Translations under genes and position numbers: made by a program | Assembly: GCA_028583415.1 (NCBI GenBank) | Contig: CM053270.1 | Location: forward strand, 57,134,529 to 57,198,528 | DNA from: Protea cynaroides | Lineage: Eukaryota > Streptophyta > Magnoliopsida > Proteales > Proteaceae | DNA: 64,000 nucleotides | Direction: 5' to 3' | Notes under the pieces: generated by a model | The model's database searches: none | What the model was told of the DNA's origin: nothing | Seen by the model: the letters and a program-made list of their open reading frames with translations, nothing else | In this document: one piece after another, positions 11,082 through 25,975 of the stretch | Numbering within the stretch: the first letter of the stretch is position 1 | How the letters are laid out: every line of letters starts with the position of its first letter

Positions 11082-11750
11082 TGTTGCTTCTGAAACCGGT
11101 AAAGCTGACGTGGCCCATAACCTAAAACAAGAGAAGGATCATTGGAGGTCAGATTGGGTAGTCCGGCGGCCACTCGGACGATCAAGTTACTAACAGAGCA
11201 AGCATTATGGAGATTACGAGGGATCATAAGATCCTTAGAGAGTTGGGTAAGGCTTGAGTATTCTCAGAGTGAGTAAAAAAGCGTATGTTACCTGTGACCG
11301 TCGAGTGTTTATATAGACTTACAGAGTAGACTAATTGAAGCCAGATACGCCTTTAAGGTTATGGATTCAGTGTAGATAACTGCCACCTGAGGGCTTTAGT
11401 CGGCTATAATAATCTCTAACCGTTGGATGACAATCTCATGAATGGGAGGCGATCTGCTTGTCGTATTCCTAGGAGTCCAAAGAGCATAATTGACAGTGGA
11501 GATGTTGGTCTAGGATACATCACTAGACTCCATTCCCATTTCCATGCAGAGCATGGATGGAGTTTGTTTGCCAATCGGATTTCAGCAACCGTACACTAAG
11601 TACTTGCAAACCCGATACGTGATGACGTATGTGTAGCCTTCTCAAAGGAGTAGAATGCTATACGAATGACACGTATAAGGGCACGTGTCACCTCTTCTTT
11701 GGTGGGTGGGATACGCTATCAACAGTACCGATACCATACCGATTGACACC
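11082..11750 (-). mobile_element. Tat-like 5' LTR (right edge approximate)
   Basis: Lies between the tRNA-Lys type primer-binding site and unrelated DNA. In plus sense it begins TGTTGCTTC at 11082; the other edge is uncertain, around a TTGACA near 11740-11750. It contains a promoter-like TTTATATAGACTTACAG block (about 11310-11325), which in plant Tat LTRs precedes the transcribed part. Confidence 0.5.
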
Positions 11751-11970
11751 CTTAATTGAACCTGACTTGAATATTTATGTGTATGTATGTACATTGGCGT
11801 TGCAACAGGGCTAGGTTGGGTTGCATTTCTTAAAACTCAGAGTTCCAATGCTCATCCAAATATCGGCCTTGCTGGTTCAGGTGGCCTATGCTTGGCCTTG
11901 TTTATTCATTTTCATTTTTTTTATAAAATACCCAAAAAAAAGAGAGTTATACATTAATTAAGGGTCCCGC

Positions 11971-11997
11971 TTTATGTCACCCACCTGGTGACATAAA
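11971..11997. repeat. Short perfect inverted repeat
   Basis: Arms TTTATGTCACC (11971-11981) and GGTGACATAAA (11987-11997) around a 5-bp loop. It is followed by TGTTGTCACCGAT. Related sequence occurs at about 18958 and 20374. Confidence 0.85.
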
Positions 11998-12239
11998 TGT
12001 TGTCACCGATTTTTCGTGAGTTTTTCTCTCTTCCTAATTTATATCCCTAACCAAAACCTAAAGCTTGTCTCTCTAATTTATTGAGTGTGTTACAAAGTAT
12101 AAGATATAGAATGTAAGTCCTTTCTTATTCTTCCTTCGTGGGAAGTTACACATTTAGCTGCATTACTTTGTTGGTGTCTATGATCCTCCATCTTATTATC
12201 ATTTGATCACCTTTTGTAATTTTTTTGTTTTGTTAAGGG

Positions 12240-12790
12240 GGGGTAGGTGTCACTCCAAACTTCATTTCTGAATTCTCAGCCACTTTGATTGGTGTTCGGA
12301 GTGCTAGGAACCAAAGTCTGTCGAGGTTAAGGATTGAGAGTGACTAGGAGGCTATTGATGAGGGCTTTCTTAGGAAGAATTCCATGCCGATGTTGTTAGG
12401 AATGGATGATACTGATGAGGGCCTCCTTAGGAAGAATTCCATGCCGCTGTTGTTAGGAATGGATGAGTCTTTCTCCCTGCCTTGAACTGATCCAGTGAAG
12501 AGTCACTCACAGCTACAGGGAAGTTAATGTCGTGGTTGATAGCCTTTGAAGATCCGCAACTCGATCTCAGTTGTCTCTTGTTTGTTATGTCCTGTCCCCC
12601 TTTTATTCTTAGGGAGGCCATTTGGATGCTTAGGATTGCCTTAGGTTTCAATTCTATCAAGTGTTAGGTTCCTCTTCCTACTGATGGCATTGCCAAAGGT
12701 AGGATAGGTTCCACTTTTTTAGCTTGATTTTCCTTCTCTATACGTTATTTTATTTCAATGAAAATTTCTGACTTTTAGCAAAAAATATTT
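12240..12790 (+). pseudogene. Possible LINE 3' end (RNase H-like tail and A-rich end)
   Basis: The plus frame near 12262-12345 reads EFSATLIGVRSARNQSLSRL followed by RIESD, resembling the AEF...G...AR..G...L..ESD pattern of RNase H domains at the C-terminus of plant L1-like LINEs. The segment ends with a T-rich 3' UTR-like stretch and a short A-run near 12780, as plant LINE tails do. Several stops break the frame. The alternative is chance similarity in old intergenic DNA. Confidence 0.35.
12353..12467. repeat. 58-bp tandem duplication
   Basis: Two adjacent copies starting GATGAGGGC, each carrying CTTAGGAAGAATTCCATGCC and TGTTGTTAGGAATGGATGA. They differ at only a few positions, so the duplication is younger than the surrounding decayed DNA. 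Confidence 0.85.
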
Positions 12791-14279
12791 TATTAATACT
12801 AAATTAACAACTAAGGTAATTGGTTTTAAACTATATTATCTCAAGGCATAACTTATTTTCTGCTCGGCACTCCAGTTCCAAAGGCATATGTGATGCCATC
12901 TTTTAACTGATTTTTATTCTGTTTCCCTATGAGCAGTTTTTATCAGTTAATCAACGGTTAAACGGCCATAAACTACAATAGAACCATTTAATTGTGTGCA
13001 ATGCTAAAACCAAACTGATTAATTTTGATTCTATTCGACTAGATATTTTGCTGGTCAGTTTTGGTTTGGTTTTTCAATTTTGGTTCAAAATTTACACCAT
13101 TAATCACAAGGAAAAAAAAAATGACAACCGTCTAGAATGGGCAAGTGACATACCAGACTACACATCCATCTTCTTACTTGCGGATCTACGTGAACAGTGT
13201 ACAAAAAATACATTTTTTTATTCAGTGACATCAATATAAAATAATGTACATCTGATTAGGGAAGGAAGGAGCACTAACATCATTTTGATTATACAAAAAC
13301 TAATAGAGATTGTATTGAAAAAAGAAGCCAATAGTTGTGTTTTACATCAATTACTCTATCGATATATCAATGTGTATGTAGAATTCCTTTTTTAGCATAA
13401 AATATATATTAATCTAATTAAAAATAAAATATTCTTCTTTATTATCTACCCCTCTCTGGCTCTGGGCTTAGAATTGACAATGGGCCAGAAGAGCCCATCC
13501 CTAGCTAGCTTATGGACAGGCTGAAAAGTAGGTAGAAGTTTTTCTCAAACGTGGGTGAACATGAGTAAGTAAAAGGGTAAGGGTCAGGCCGTCAGGATCA
13601 TTAAATGACATGCATGTCTCCTTACCGATTATGCCCTCAATTGTTCCAAGATTCCATTCTCAACACCCACATAAATCCAAGCTGAAAAACATCTTCTTCA
13701 CCATGGGTGACCCGTGAACAAAAACTCGGTTAATTAAACAAAGTATAACTCAATGGGTGTTTACAGACATTTTAATATGGCAATACGGAAAATGCGGTGA
13801 TGGACCCTTGTCTTGTTATGTTTGTTTGCTCAGGCTCTTGTTAGACGTACATTTATTTTTATATTTTTTCATTACTATAATTCTTTTTTTGTATGTGAAT
13901 CAAAATATATTTATACAAAAGAAGAATATACAAGAGAGTTAGAAGAGAAAACAAAGCTGCAATGGAACACGAACAGCCCAACAATGGCTGACCAGAAAAC
14001 CCAAACCCAAACCAAATCAAGGTGATGTTTAAGCCCCATGACGATTTTTCTGGCAGTCTACGTACAGAGTCTATTGGATTTATCTTACAGGATGTCTTGA
14101 AACCGATCGACTTCAGGATCTGTATACAAGTGCAAGAGGAGGAGGTTCATCTTCGTTTAATTCTTTCCCATCAAATATGATAAATTGTACTATAAAGGCC
14201 AGCTTGACAGCTAATCACAACGTGAAGAACCTTTGAACTTTCTCTTTATCCATTTTCACACTCTCTAAAAAGAGGATTG

Positions 14280-14560
14280 AGAAAAGCTAGAAGGACGACA
14301 TTTCTGAAGAACTGCCAATCAAAGATGCTGGGAGAAAAGACCTCTGAAGAAGAGATGATCTATATCCTCTCCATCATTCCAGTAGAAAGAAACAATTGGC
14401 GATTGAGATGTTTCTATTAGACGGGAACTCTTGAGTTGGTAGAGTATGCGAACGAACCCGCCCAGTGGTAAACTGTGCATCGGGATATGATTCTAAAACC
14501 AGACCACTTTCCACCAAGGGACCACATACCTCAAATGAATCTTAATATAATTCTTTGCTG
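14280..14560 (-). pseudogene. LINE zf-RVT (reverse transcriptase zinc-binding) remnant
   Basis: The minus strand near 14330-14410 reads SPIVSFYWNDGEDIDHLFF, a decayed form of the SPxCxFC-ExxxHLFFxC signature of the zinc-binding domain (PF13966 type) at the end of plant L1-like LINE ORF2. The Cys residues are mostly substituted and the flanking sequence contains stops, so this is a dead fragment. It ends about 100 bp before the terpene synthase stop codon. Confidence 0.6.
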
Positions 14561-14667
14561 ATCCTTAGCAAAAAATTATGTCTAATGTTTTAGTCTTAGA
14601 CATAAGATTCATTATTATAGCGGCAGAGTAAGGCTTCAAGAGTGACATAGGTGTCCCAATTCCAAGC

Positions 14668-18570
<3,903 letters not shown>

Positions 18571-18640
18571 CTTTCCTTTGAGATGGAACTGAAAAGAGCA
18601 GCTACGATAATGAGAACAAAAAAATGAACAGTGGAAGTTG

Positions 18641-18650
18641 GTATTTATAA
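18641..18650 (-). promoter_or_regulatory. TATA box of the terpene synthase
   Basis: Reads TTATAAATAC on the minus strand, about 70 bp upstream of the initiator ATG at 18570. No other TATA-like motif lies between it and the ATG. A W-box core (TTGAC) lies about 100 bp further upstream near 18753; such sites bind WRKY factors that often control terpene genes, but a single core is weak evidence. Confidence 0.6.
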
Positions 18651-19682
18651 GTCCATGACCTTGGGTATTGAAAGGTTGAAGGTTAAAACACAAATCTTTT
18701 TGGGTAACAAACAAATCCAACCCACTAAATGCTTGGATCAGAATTGCCTCAGTTGACTGATGTTTCATTGGTGATGGCTTCTGACAAATCATCGTTTGTG
18801 AATGTGACTATTCAACGCTCTTGGCGGAGTGACAGCCTCACCATGCACTACTTGCTTTTTAAACGACACACACAAAACACGCACGCATACACAAAGAGAG
18901 AGAGAGGGGACCATATGGCATATGTATGTAGTATGCAATTAATAAAAGGAAACGACTAAATGTCACCCCAGTGACAAAAGTTTGTGTCATCGATTCCATT
19001 AAATCTACAAGGGGTGTCAATGGTTTGCTTCGGTCTAGGTTTATTCTATTTCGATCAAATATATCTAGTCCAGTTACTACATATAGATATAATAAATTGA
19101 ACAGACATCAAATGGATAATGGATTGATAAGAATCCATTGACAGATTGATAAAAGCCTAAAACTAAAAGCTGACCAAAACCGGATCCAAACCCAGTTCTA
19201 TCACCAAGAAAAGGAAAAAAGTTCTATCACCAAAAAGATTGAATTCCTCACGAGTGCTTTCATTTGGAAGGTGGTTGACGATAATAACTTTCTGCACTTG
19301 TAATTGGTCTTCGGTTTGTCTCCCAGAAGATGGTTTTGATTTGAGAAGAGTTACAGAATTCTGTGGATAATATTTTAAGTACATGCATCTTTCTTTAGAG
19401 GAATGCAGGGAAATGAGATAATATTTGGATTCTGTGGATCTATTTTAAGTATTTAAAAAAGGATTACATGTGGACTATTTGTTGTGTTCAATCTCCTCCC
19501 TCATTGATGACAGTTCCACCCGAAGTTCCTTTCCATCTTCATCGGCCTAGGAGTTGGTTCGTACGAAAGGTACCACTGTTCTGTTCCCTCCCCATCCAGG
19601 CTTTCCTTTCATCTGTTCTTTAAATGCTCATTCTCTTGCCGCATCTTGAAAAGGGTAATCTATACGTGCTGCCCTAGTAACT
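18651..19682. other. Upstream region of the terpene synthase, no further gene
   Basis: I see no coding gene. A TGTCAC...GTGACA hairpin lies at about 18960-18980. The minus frame at 19163-19384 (73 codons) has no recognisable motif. Confidence 0.5.
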
Positions 19683-19906
19683 GGATAGAAATCCTCTCCA
19701 TCCCTAGTATCAGATGGAGAGGGGGCGGCTCCCATAGATGTGTGTTACTGGGTGAATTTGAGTTCTCCATCCGAGTCGATAAACTGAGTCGACACCCCCT
19801 TGTCGGCTCTGGTGGAGGGCTCGGATTCACTCGAGCCCCAAGTGTCGCACATCTAAGGGGGCCACCACTCTCCATCCGAGACCAAAGATGGAGAGGATTT
19901 GAATCC
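19683..19906. mobile_element. Hairpin MITE, copy 1 (MULE-like target duplication)
   Basis: 224-bp fold-back element with ends GGATAGAAATCCTCTCCATC and the complement of GGATTCAAATCCTCTCCATC. The two halves are near-complementary. It is flanked by CTAGTAACT (19674-19682) and CTACTCACT (19907-19915), a 9-bp duplication with two differences. It is related to the copies at 21310, 23126 and 24180. A 9-bp target duplication fits Mutator-like mobilisation. Confidence 0.85.
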
Positions 19907-20079
19907 CTACTCACTCGGTTTCTTCCTCCTTTGAAGTAGAATGAAAGTTGCTTTAGATTCAAATCCTCTCATGCCATTCATGTTGGCATAAAAAAATCCT
20001 GGCTATTATTCACTGTGTGCGTATACTAATATATCGATATGTGCGTACAATAAACTACGTACAACTATTGAATTTTTTT

Positions 20080-20320
20080 CATGCCAACATGAGGAGTGGC
20101 TTGTGTCTTCATTCAAAGATTGAAGATTGACTTCCTTCTTGCTCCTGACAAGGATTGCACCTTAATGGTATGATTGTACCCTCTTGAGGTTTGGAAATTC
20201 AGCTCTATTGAATGTGTTTTCTCTTGTTGGGCTGCTGCTCCAGTTTGCTCCCTGTGACACTATGTTGTATTCCTCTTCTTTTGGTTGTTAATATAATTTT
20301 ATTTTTCATTCAAAAAGGAT
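20080..20320 (+). pseudogene. Possible LINE 3' tail
   Basis: A T-rich 3' segment with GTTGTTAATATAATTTTATT followed by TTCATTCAAAAAGG looks like the 3' UTR and end of plant L1-like elements. There is no preserved domain; the call rests on tail character alone. Confidence 0.3.
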
Positions 20321-20458
20321 AATTTTAGTATTTCAGGAGAGGGTTGTGGTTCAGACACTCGATGATAAGTTTAATTGTCACCTACTTGATGACAAATAAC
20401 TTTACCCTTATTATCGTGGGAGGTTAGCAAAGGTCAATTGTTGACTCGAGGGGGTGTG

Positions 20459-20467
20459 ATATATATA

Positions 20468-20509
<42 letters not shown>
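20459..20509. repeat. (TA)n microsatellite
   Basis: Nearly uninterrupted TA repeats, splitting or flanking the terpene synthase pseudo-exon to its right. Confidence 0.9.
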
Positions 20510-20510
<1 letters not shown>

Positions 20511-20544
20511 GCACTCTAATATATAGCTTCTTATATGCATAGGG

Positions 20545-20815
20545 CAGACATATAGACCTTCGAGTAGCCTAGTGGTTACGAACTCTAGTGCATCATTGAG
20601 AATATATTCTCTTGTGACCACAAATCTTTCAGGGCCTTCAAAGAGATTATATTTTCTATTGTGTGCTCAAATGTATAGCTGCTAACATGCATGGCATGCC
20701 GCCGTTCACATTATTATTTAAGCCCACCTCGAAAATAGAAATTACCATCGCTGTCTTCGAAAATTTTTTTTGTTAAAATTGAATGACCACCCTAAAGGTG
20801 ACCAAAAGGGTCCAA
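20545..20815 (-). pseudogene. Terpene synthase exon-3 pseudogene fragment
   Basis: The minus strand at about 20550-20625 reads REYILNDALEFVTTRLLEG, parallel to RGEDILDEALEFTTTGLKS in exon 3 of the gene at 14668-18570. Further upstream (about 20735-20810) it keeps a degraded counterpart of the exon-3 start (CAGCGATGGTAATTTC block) and of the CCTTTAGGGTG splice region. The middle is disrupted. No other exons are seen nearby, so this is a relic of a second terpene synthase or of a partial duplication of the intact gene. Confidence 0.75.
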
Positions 20816-20884
20816 ATAATATAATAAGATCACTAAAAACACCAACCATACAATGCAGATGAGTAGCTTCCGAGAAAACAGTAG

Positions 20885-21080
20885 GGATGGATAAATTAAA
20901 ATACTACTTTTTGGAGTAGCTGGATATATACTGGAAGCAACGATCCCGCATTCAGTGGCTCAAGGAAGGGGATAGGAATTCTTTTTGTTTATTTTTTAAG
21001 CAGCTATCTTCCAACCAGAACCAATAAAATATTCATTGAGAATGAATATCATCGATCAATAAAAGCAAAATACCTGAGCA
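20885..21080 (+). pseudogene. LINE reverse-transcriptase flank fragment
   Basis: The plus frame reads KQRSRIQWLKEGDRNSFCLF, the W(K/R)QRSR..WLKEGD.NT.FF signature that precedes the reverse transcriptase domain of plant L1-like LINEs. The frame is interrupted soon after. A weaker related piece (EEDDRNTILFF) occurs at 21915-21950, suggesting a second copy. Confidence 0.7.
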
Positions 21081-21309
21081 TCTTCAAAGCCTCTAAACTA
21101 TTAGAGACACGTGTTTTTTTTATCAGGAGACCATCCATATGGGTACTTCTTGTATTACTGGTTTAAGATAAAAGGCAAATTCAATTTCTAGAATTTTGGC
21201 ACTCTACTCCAAAGGTGCGTAAGACTCATTTCTCAGACTTCTCAATTGTCTTTATAAATTAACTCATAACATGAAGGTAAAATCATTTCATATTTTACAT
21301 ATTTTCTTA

Positions 21310-21493
21310 AGATTCATATCCTTTTCTTCAATTGTTTCCAGAGGAGAGGAGGCCTTCCATTGGAATCCGGCCGAGTCCTCTATTTGAGTCCACAAGAGGG
21401 TGTCGGTTCGGATTCACCAGAACTTCAGATGTCGTCCATCCAATGGGAGTGCCCGCTTTCCCCCGAAACACTTGGAAGAGAGGATTTGGATAC
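21310..21493. mobile_element. Hairpin MITE, copy 2
   Basis: 184-bp diverged member of the GGATTCAAATC...GATTTGGATCC family. The left end is AGATTCATATCCTTTTC and the right end GAGAGGATTTGGATAC. It is flanked by ATTTTCTTA (21301-21309) and ATTTTCTCA (21494-21502), a 9-bp duplication with one difference. The internal fold-back is more decayed than in the other copies. Confidence 0.75.
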
Positions 21494-21788
21494 ATTTTCT
21501 CACTGTTTCACTTGTTGACCCCTCCTTGACTCCATATTATACTACTTCATGATAGTTCACCACTTCAATACTTTTACCATTATGTAATTTTCTAACCTTC
21601 ACATTCATTATTCATTTGGCCGGATTTTTGGAGAGGATTGACCTCACTATTATTTATTGTGTAGAGTACTGACTTAAACATTAGAACAATCCCAAGGCTA
21701 TAATCCTAACCTCCTTTGCCCTATTTCTTGTCGTTTGTAGTTTGATCCCACCTTGAAAGTTCTTAATATGAATTCTAGCGACAACGCT

Positions 21789-22000
21789 CAAATTGATGTC
21801 TGAAGAAGTTGACAAAGATCTTAGTTTTTTTTTTTTTTTTTTTTTTTTTTATTTTTCTTTCATGTTGCTATCTTCAAAAGAACGGGCAGGAATAAAATAC
21901 TCAAATTGATGTCTGAAGAAGATGATAGGAATACTATTTTGTTTTTTATGCGGCTACGTTCCCAGAAAAGAGCGGAAATAAATTACTGAGGTTTAAAGCC
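21789..22000 (+). repeat. Local duplication with T-run and LINE-like fragment
   Basis: The block CTCAAATTGATGTCTGAAGA occurs at about 21789 and again at about 21900, separated by a T-run of 26 (21825-21850). The second copy is followed by a frame reading EEDDRNTILFFMRL, similar to the LINE fragment at 20885. It may reflect a LINE insertion or a slippage-driven duplication. Confidence 0.5.
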
Positions 22001-22867
22001 TCCGGACTTCAACAGTCACCATGAATGAGGAATGGACGTGCTAGCATTCTTGGTTCAAACGGATATATTGGTTTTTAGTATCTATCGGGAATGATTTTAA
22101 AATAAAATAATTAGAAGTTTTATAACTGAAGTCAAGATTAGACGGAATAATTATGTAATCAATTATTTGTAGGTACAGTTTTCTATTTCTTTGCAATAGA
22201 TTTAAGGGAAATTGACTCATACATCATCCCCTATATTTCACACTTAATCCAAATACTTTCAAAATTCAAACAATGATTCATATTACTCTTTCATGTTTAA
22301 AACAATTACAAATAAGTCCTATCTGTTAACTTTTTACTGTTTTGTGATGACGTGTACAAGACCTTAATAATGAAATGACCAAAGTACCCTTTTAGTAAAG
22401 GTTGAAGTGTTGAAAATGCCCTCTAGGCATTGTGCTCTCTAAAACAAAAGTTGCGATCAGTCTCTTCATTTTGCTCGCGACTAAAGAGATGGAAACAAAA
22501 GCCCTGCAACTTTCTTTCAGAACCATCGTGACGATAGTAGTTAAAAATTTCTTCTCTTCGTCATTAATTTTTCTCCCGCACCAACTCGCTAGCTGCAACT
22601 TCACGGTGGGTTGTGTGCATCTTGAAGTCGGATATGAGTTCACGGTGGGTTTTTTGCATTTTGAAGTCGTAATATTAGTTCATCCTGGATTTCTTCATAT
22701 TCACGCCGGAGCAACCTGGGTAAGTGATAGCTTTAATTCGCAACATGATTGTTAGGGAGAAAACTTCTAATTGTTGTTTCATTTTTTCTACAGTTTCCCA
22801 ACCGATTTCTAGGGTGTATTGATGATATTTCAATTAGATCCAAGGTGGGAAAACAAGGATCATATAC
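22001..22867. other. Non-coding stretch, nothing recognised
   Basis: AT-rich. Overlapping ORFs at 22392-22643 and 22432-22755 lie on opposite strands of the same DNA and show no domain. Confidence 0.5.
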
Positions 22868-23125
22868 TATTGGAACCTTGGTAAGGTTGTTATCTTTGTT
22901 GGCAACTGTTCTGAGTAGATCTAGCCAGATGGTAAAGATCGTGATGGTGTAAAAGAGAGAGAAAATGGGTGGGCCCTATTGAGGTGGCACTAGGCCCCTC
23001 TGAGGTCCCATTGATGATGTGAACATCACGTCAGTCTCACTGATATAGTGGACAATATGTAAGATGTGATGAGAGAGAGAGAGAGGAGAGAGAAAAATGA
23101 GAGAGAAAGAGGAGAGTGTGAGTCT

Positions 23126-23358
23126 GGATTCAAATCGTCTCATCCCTGAGATTCGGGAGGCGTGGCGGCGACCCCATTGGATGGTCGCCATGTGGAGGTC
23201 GGATGAATCCAACTCCTCCGTTCGAGCCGACAAGCCGAGCCGACAAGAGAGTATCGGCTCGAAAGGAGGGGTCGGATTCATCCGACCTCCACATGGCGAC
23301 CATCCAATGGGGTCGCCGCCACGCCTCCCGAATCTCAGGGACGAGACGATTTGGATCC
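23126..23358. mobile_element. Hairpin MITE, copy 3 (near-perfect fold-back)
   Basis: 233-bp element whose halves are almost exact reverse complements: ends GGATTCAAATCGTCTC and GAGACGATTTGGATCC. It is flanked by a perfect 10-bp duplication GTGTGAGTCT (23116-23125 and 23359-23368). It sits inside the Copia LTR, so it inserted later. The intact palindrome and target duplication suggest it is the youngest copy here. Confidence 0.92.
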
Positions 23359-24179
23359 GTGTGAGTCTACCAACATGTGGGTCCAACTAATAATATGGCA
23401 TATAAGTGAGGTGGCATGCCACCATGGCAGGCAGCCATGGCACCTGACTACAGGCCAAAGGCCTAGCGACATGGCCAACAGCACAGTAGCCAGGCAGCAA
23501 CCACCCAGATACATGGCCATGGCACATGCCATGCCGCAAGGCCCACAACCAAGGCCGCATGCCATGCTCAGCACAACAAGTAGCACGACCTAGCCATAGG
23601 GCACCTTGCAAGCATGGGCATGCCGCAAGCCTCATGCACATGGCTATCTGTTTGATGAAATACGGGGAGAGAGAAAATCCTACTAGAACTCTCTTCCCTG
23701 AGTGTTGTTTTTTGCATAATACACTGGTTACACAGGCCATATTTGGGGTTTTCAGGGGCATTTTTGGCATCCAAAAAGGTATTGAATCAAAATGGACGGT
23801 TTTTGTTGTGCCACGTATGTCGGCTCCTGATATATGGTGATCCAACATTTGGCGGGATCAGGTGTATCTTGATCGACTCACAAAGATGCTCCCGTGAAGG
23901 GTTCTATTGGGCAGATGTAAGATAATATAATGACTCAGGCTGTACTAAAGCTTATTCTTGATTCGGTGTTGCCTATCTACAGTAAGTCAGCAGTGAGGAT
24001 TCAAATCAAACGGTCTTCATCAACCCTGACTCCAATTGACGTGATTTGATAGATCCTACGTTGGAGGTTGAATCTCATCTTTTTTGCCTCATCAAACAGC
24101 CATTATAAATAACCTTAGATCCTCCAATCGAGAATTTGGTAGTGCCATTGACTTGTCAGCGGCGGCCGTGTCTTAGTGG

Positions 24180-24389
24180 GATTCAAATCGTCTCCTCCCT
24201 ATACTTCAGGGAGGAGGGGCGGCGACCCCAGTGGATGGTCGCCGCGTGGCGCTCGGATGAATCCGACCCTCCGTTCGAGCCGATACTCCCTTTTCGGCTC
24301 GGCTTATCCTCGAACGGAGGGGTCAGATTCATCCGACCCCCACGCGCTGCCCCTCCTCCCGAACTACTGGGATGAGACGATTTGGATCC
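24180..24389. mobile_element. Hairpin MITE, copy 4
   Basis: 210-bp fold-back element with the same ends as copy 3 (GGATTCAAATCGTCTC and GAGACGATTTGGATCC). It is flanked by GTCTTAGTG (24171-24179) and GTCTCAGTG (24390-24398), a 9-bp duplication with one difference. It lies in the same Copia LTR as copy 3. Confidence 0.9.
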
Positions 24390-25457
24390 GTCTCAGTGTG
24401 CCATAGGTGCACGAATATGCCTAAACAGATTCTGTTTCAAATTTTCTCATTCGTCGATCTTTGAATGGCCATATCTCAGTCATCCGGTCTCCGATTCAGC
24501 CCATTCAAGTTGCCATATTCTTCATTTTTCAAAAACAAGCTTCTAGCAATGAGTTTGAACGATTTTGGTGAGAGTAGCTGAGGGTTTTTGAAGAAACTAA
24601 GTGTTAAGGCTCTCTTTGAGTGAGAAGAACCATTTCCACCTACCTCTCTTCATCATTAATGGTTATCAAAAGAATTAGAGAGGTAGTGTGAGCACTCAGA
24701 GTTGGATATGAGTGATTTTGTATGTGAGAGAGATGTTGGAAGAGTGTCATTACTTATGTATGCTTAAAGATACTCATCCACCATCACTGAAGAACTTGAG
24801 AAGATCATGTGATGAGCACCACTCTTATTATGATAACGTTGGGAAGGTAATCATGCACACAAATCCATTTACTTTGTAACATTGATGCTATATGGGAGTA
24901 GCTTATAATTTCATTTGCAAATACATTGTAACTTGTTAAGTTGGGGCTTGATAGGATTTAGGGTTGTAGCCCTAGAGTAAGTTGGAGCTTGGAGTGAGGT
25001 AGGTGTTGTAGCACCTGGGTTGTAGGAGCAACCAAAATATTGAGAAGTGTATTGGGTATAATACGAAACCCTGATTAGGGTATTGCCCGGGGATTAGCCA
25101 TCATACATCGTGTTGGTGAACCACATTATATCTATGTGTTGTATGATTGTTTGTAAATGTATATAAAGTGCATTGTCTGCAGGATGGGTGTACACACTGG
25201 GTAGGCCCGATCACAAGAACAGTTGCCTGTGGTTGTGTGGCAAGGTATGTTACACTACTGTGCATGTTTATCTTTGTTTTTGACAACAAGTTTGGGTCAA
25301 CTCAAGGCAGCAGTGAAAATCATTGTTATGAAGCTTCACAGATCACATTTAAGAAGAATTTTTAAGCCACTAATTCACCACCCCCCTCCCCTTCTTAGTA
25401 TCAACTTGGAAATCAGATATACTTTTCTTCTTCTCCATTTTTTCCTCCACTAATAAG

Positions 25458-25928
25458 TGTTATTTTGTGGCTTGAAATTTGGGTCTTTTATGGTTATTAT
25501 GGACCATATCGTATCTTCCTTTTTTAGTTAAAAAGAAAATAGGAAAGTTGTGGGAAAATGATTCCTTATTCCCTCAATTATTTTTCTCCCATAAATATAA
25601 TTGTGGGAGAGGGAATAGTTAAGGATTTTTTCTGACCTAGCCGCAAAACGTAAGAGGAAGAGAGAAAAGAAAAAAAGAGAAAAAAAGGAGAGCAACTAAG
25701 GTTCTTGTTCATTGTTGAAGCTGGTTACAATCTTGTGTATTCGTGTCACTCTATAAGATGCACTTTGTAATCTTCTTCTTATTATTGATCTAGTGAAAAT
25801 CTCTTCTCGTCCGTAGATGTAGATCACATTGATCGAACCACGTAAATTTCTCGTGTCTTTATTCTTTATTGTTTATTAGAATTTCATACTGCCATTACCT
25901 GTGTTTTTCCACTGTGTTTGTCACAACA
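25458..25928 (+). repeat. 5' LTR of the Tnt1-like Copia
   Basis: Starts TGTTATTTTGTGG and ends ...CACAACA. It matches the start of the 3' LTR at 30146 almost base for base. A purine-rich stretch near 25650-25690 and a CTCTATAAGATGC block near 25752 are the likely promoter region. Confidence 0.93.
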
Positions 25929-25931
25929 AAC

Positions 25932-25943
25932 TGGTATCAGAGC
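25932..25943 (+). other. Primer-binding site (initiator tRNA-Met) of the Copia
   Basis: TGGTATCAGAGC, the canonical plant initiator-Met site, three bases after the 5' LTR end. Confidence 0.95.
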
Positions 25944-25975
25944 TTTGATTCGATTTCAAGGGCTTTATGTTTGTA

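Larger units (their letters stand above)
11751..14279. other. Intergenic DNA upstream of the terpene synthase 3' end
   Basis: AT-rich, with no intact gene. It contains a perfect 11-bp-arm hairpin (11971-11997), a possible LINE 3' tail (12240-12790) and a 58-bp tandem duplication. Small ORFs at 12994, 13757 and 13813 show no family motif. Confidence 0.5.
22868..25452 (+). mobile_element. Second LTR of the 2132 Copia family, carrying two MITEs
   Basis: Plus-strand relative of the LTR at 2132-3941. It starts TATTGGAACCTTGG (consensus TGTTGGAACC) and keeps the GC-rich GGCATGCC-type core (about 23400-23650), the GGGAAGGTAATCATGCACAC block, GGGTATAATACGAAACCCT and the C-rich TTCACCACCCCCC end near 25375-25402. 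No polypurine tract precedes it and no primer-binding site follows; the right edge was cut by the Tnt1-like Copia insertion at 25458. It is a solo LTR or a truncated 5' LTR. Two MITEs (23126 and 24180) account for about 440 bp of its length. Confidence 0.7.

Noticed and set aside
22976..23390. Long opposite-strand ORFs around 23.1-23.4 kb
   Set aside because: They come from the near-perfect palindrome of the MITE at 23126-23358, which gives similar frames on both strands.
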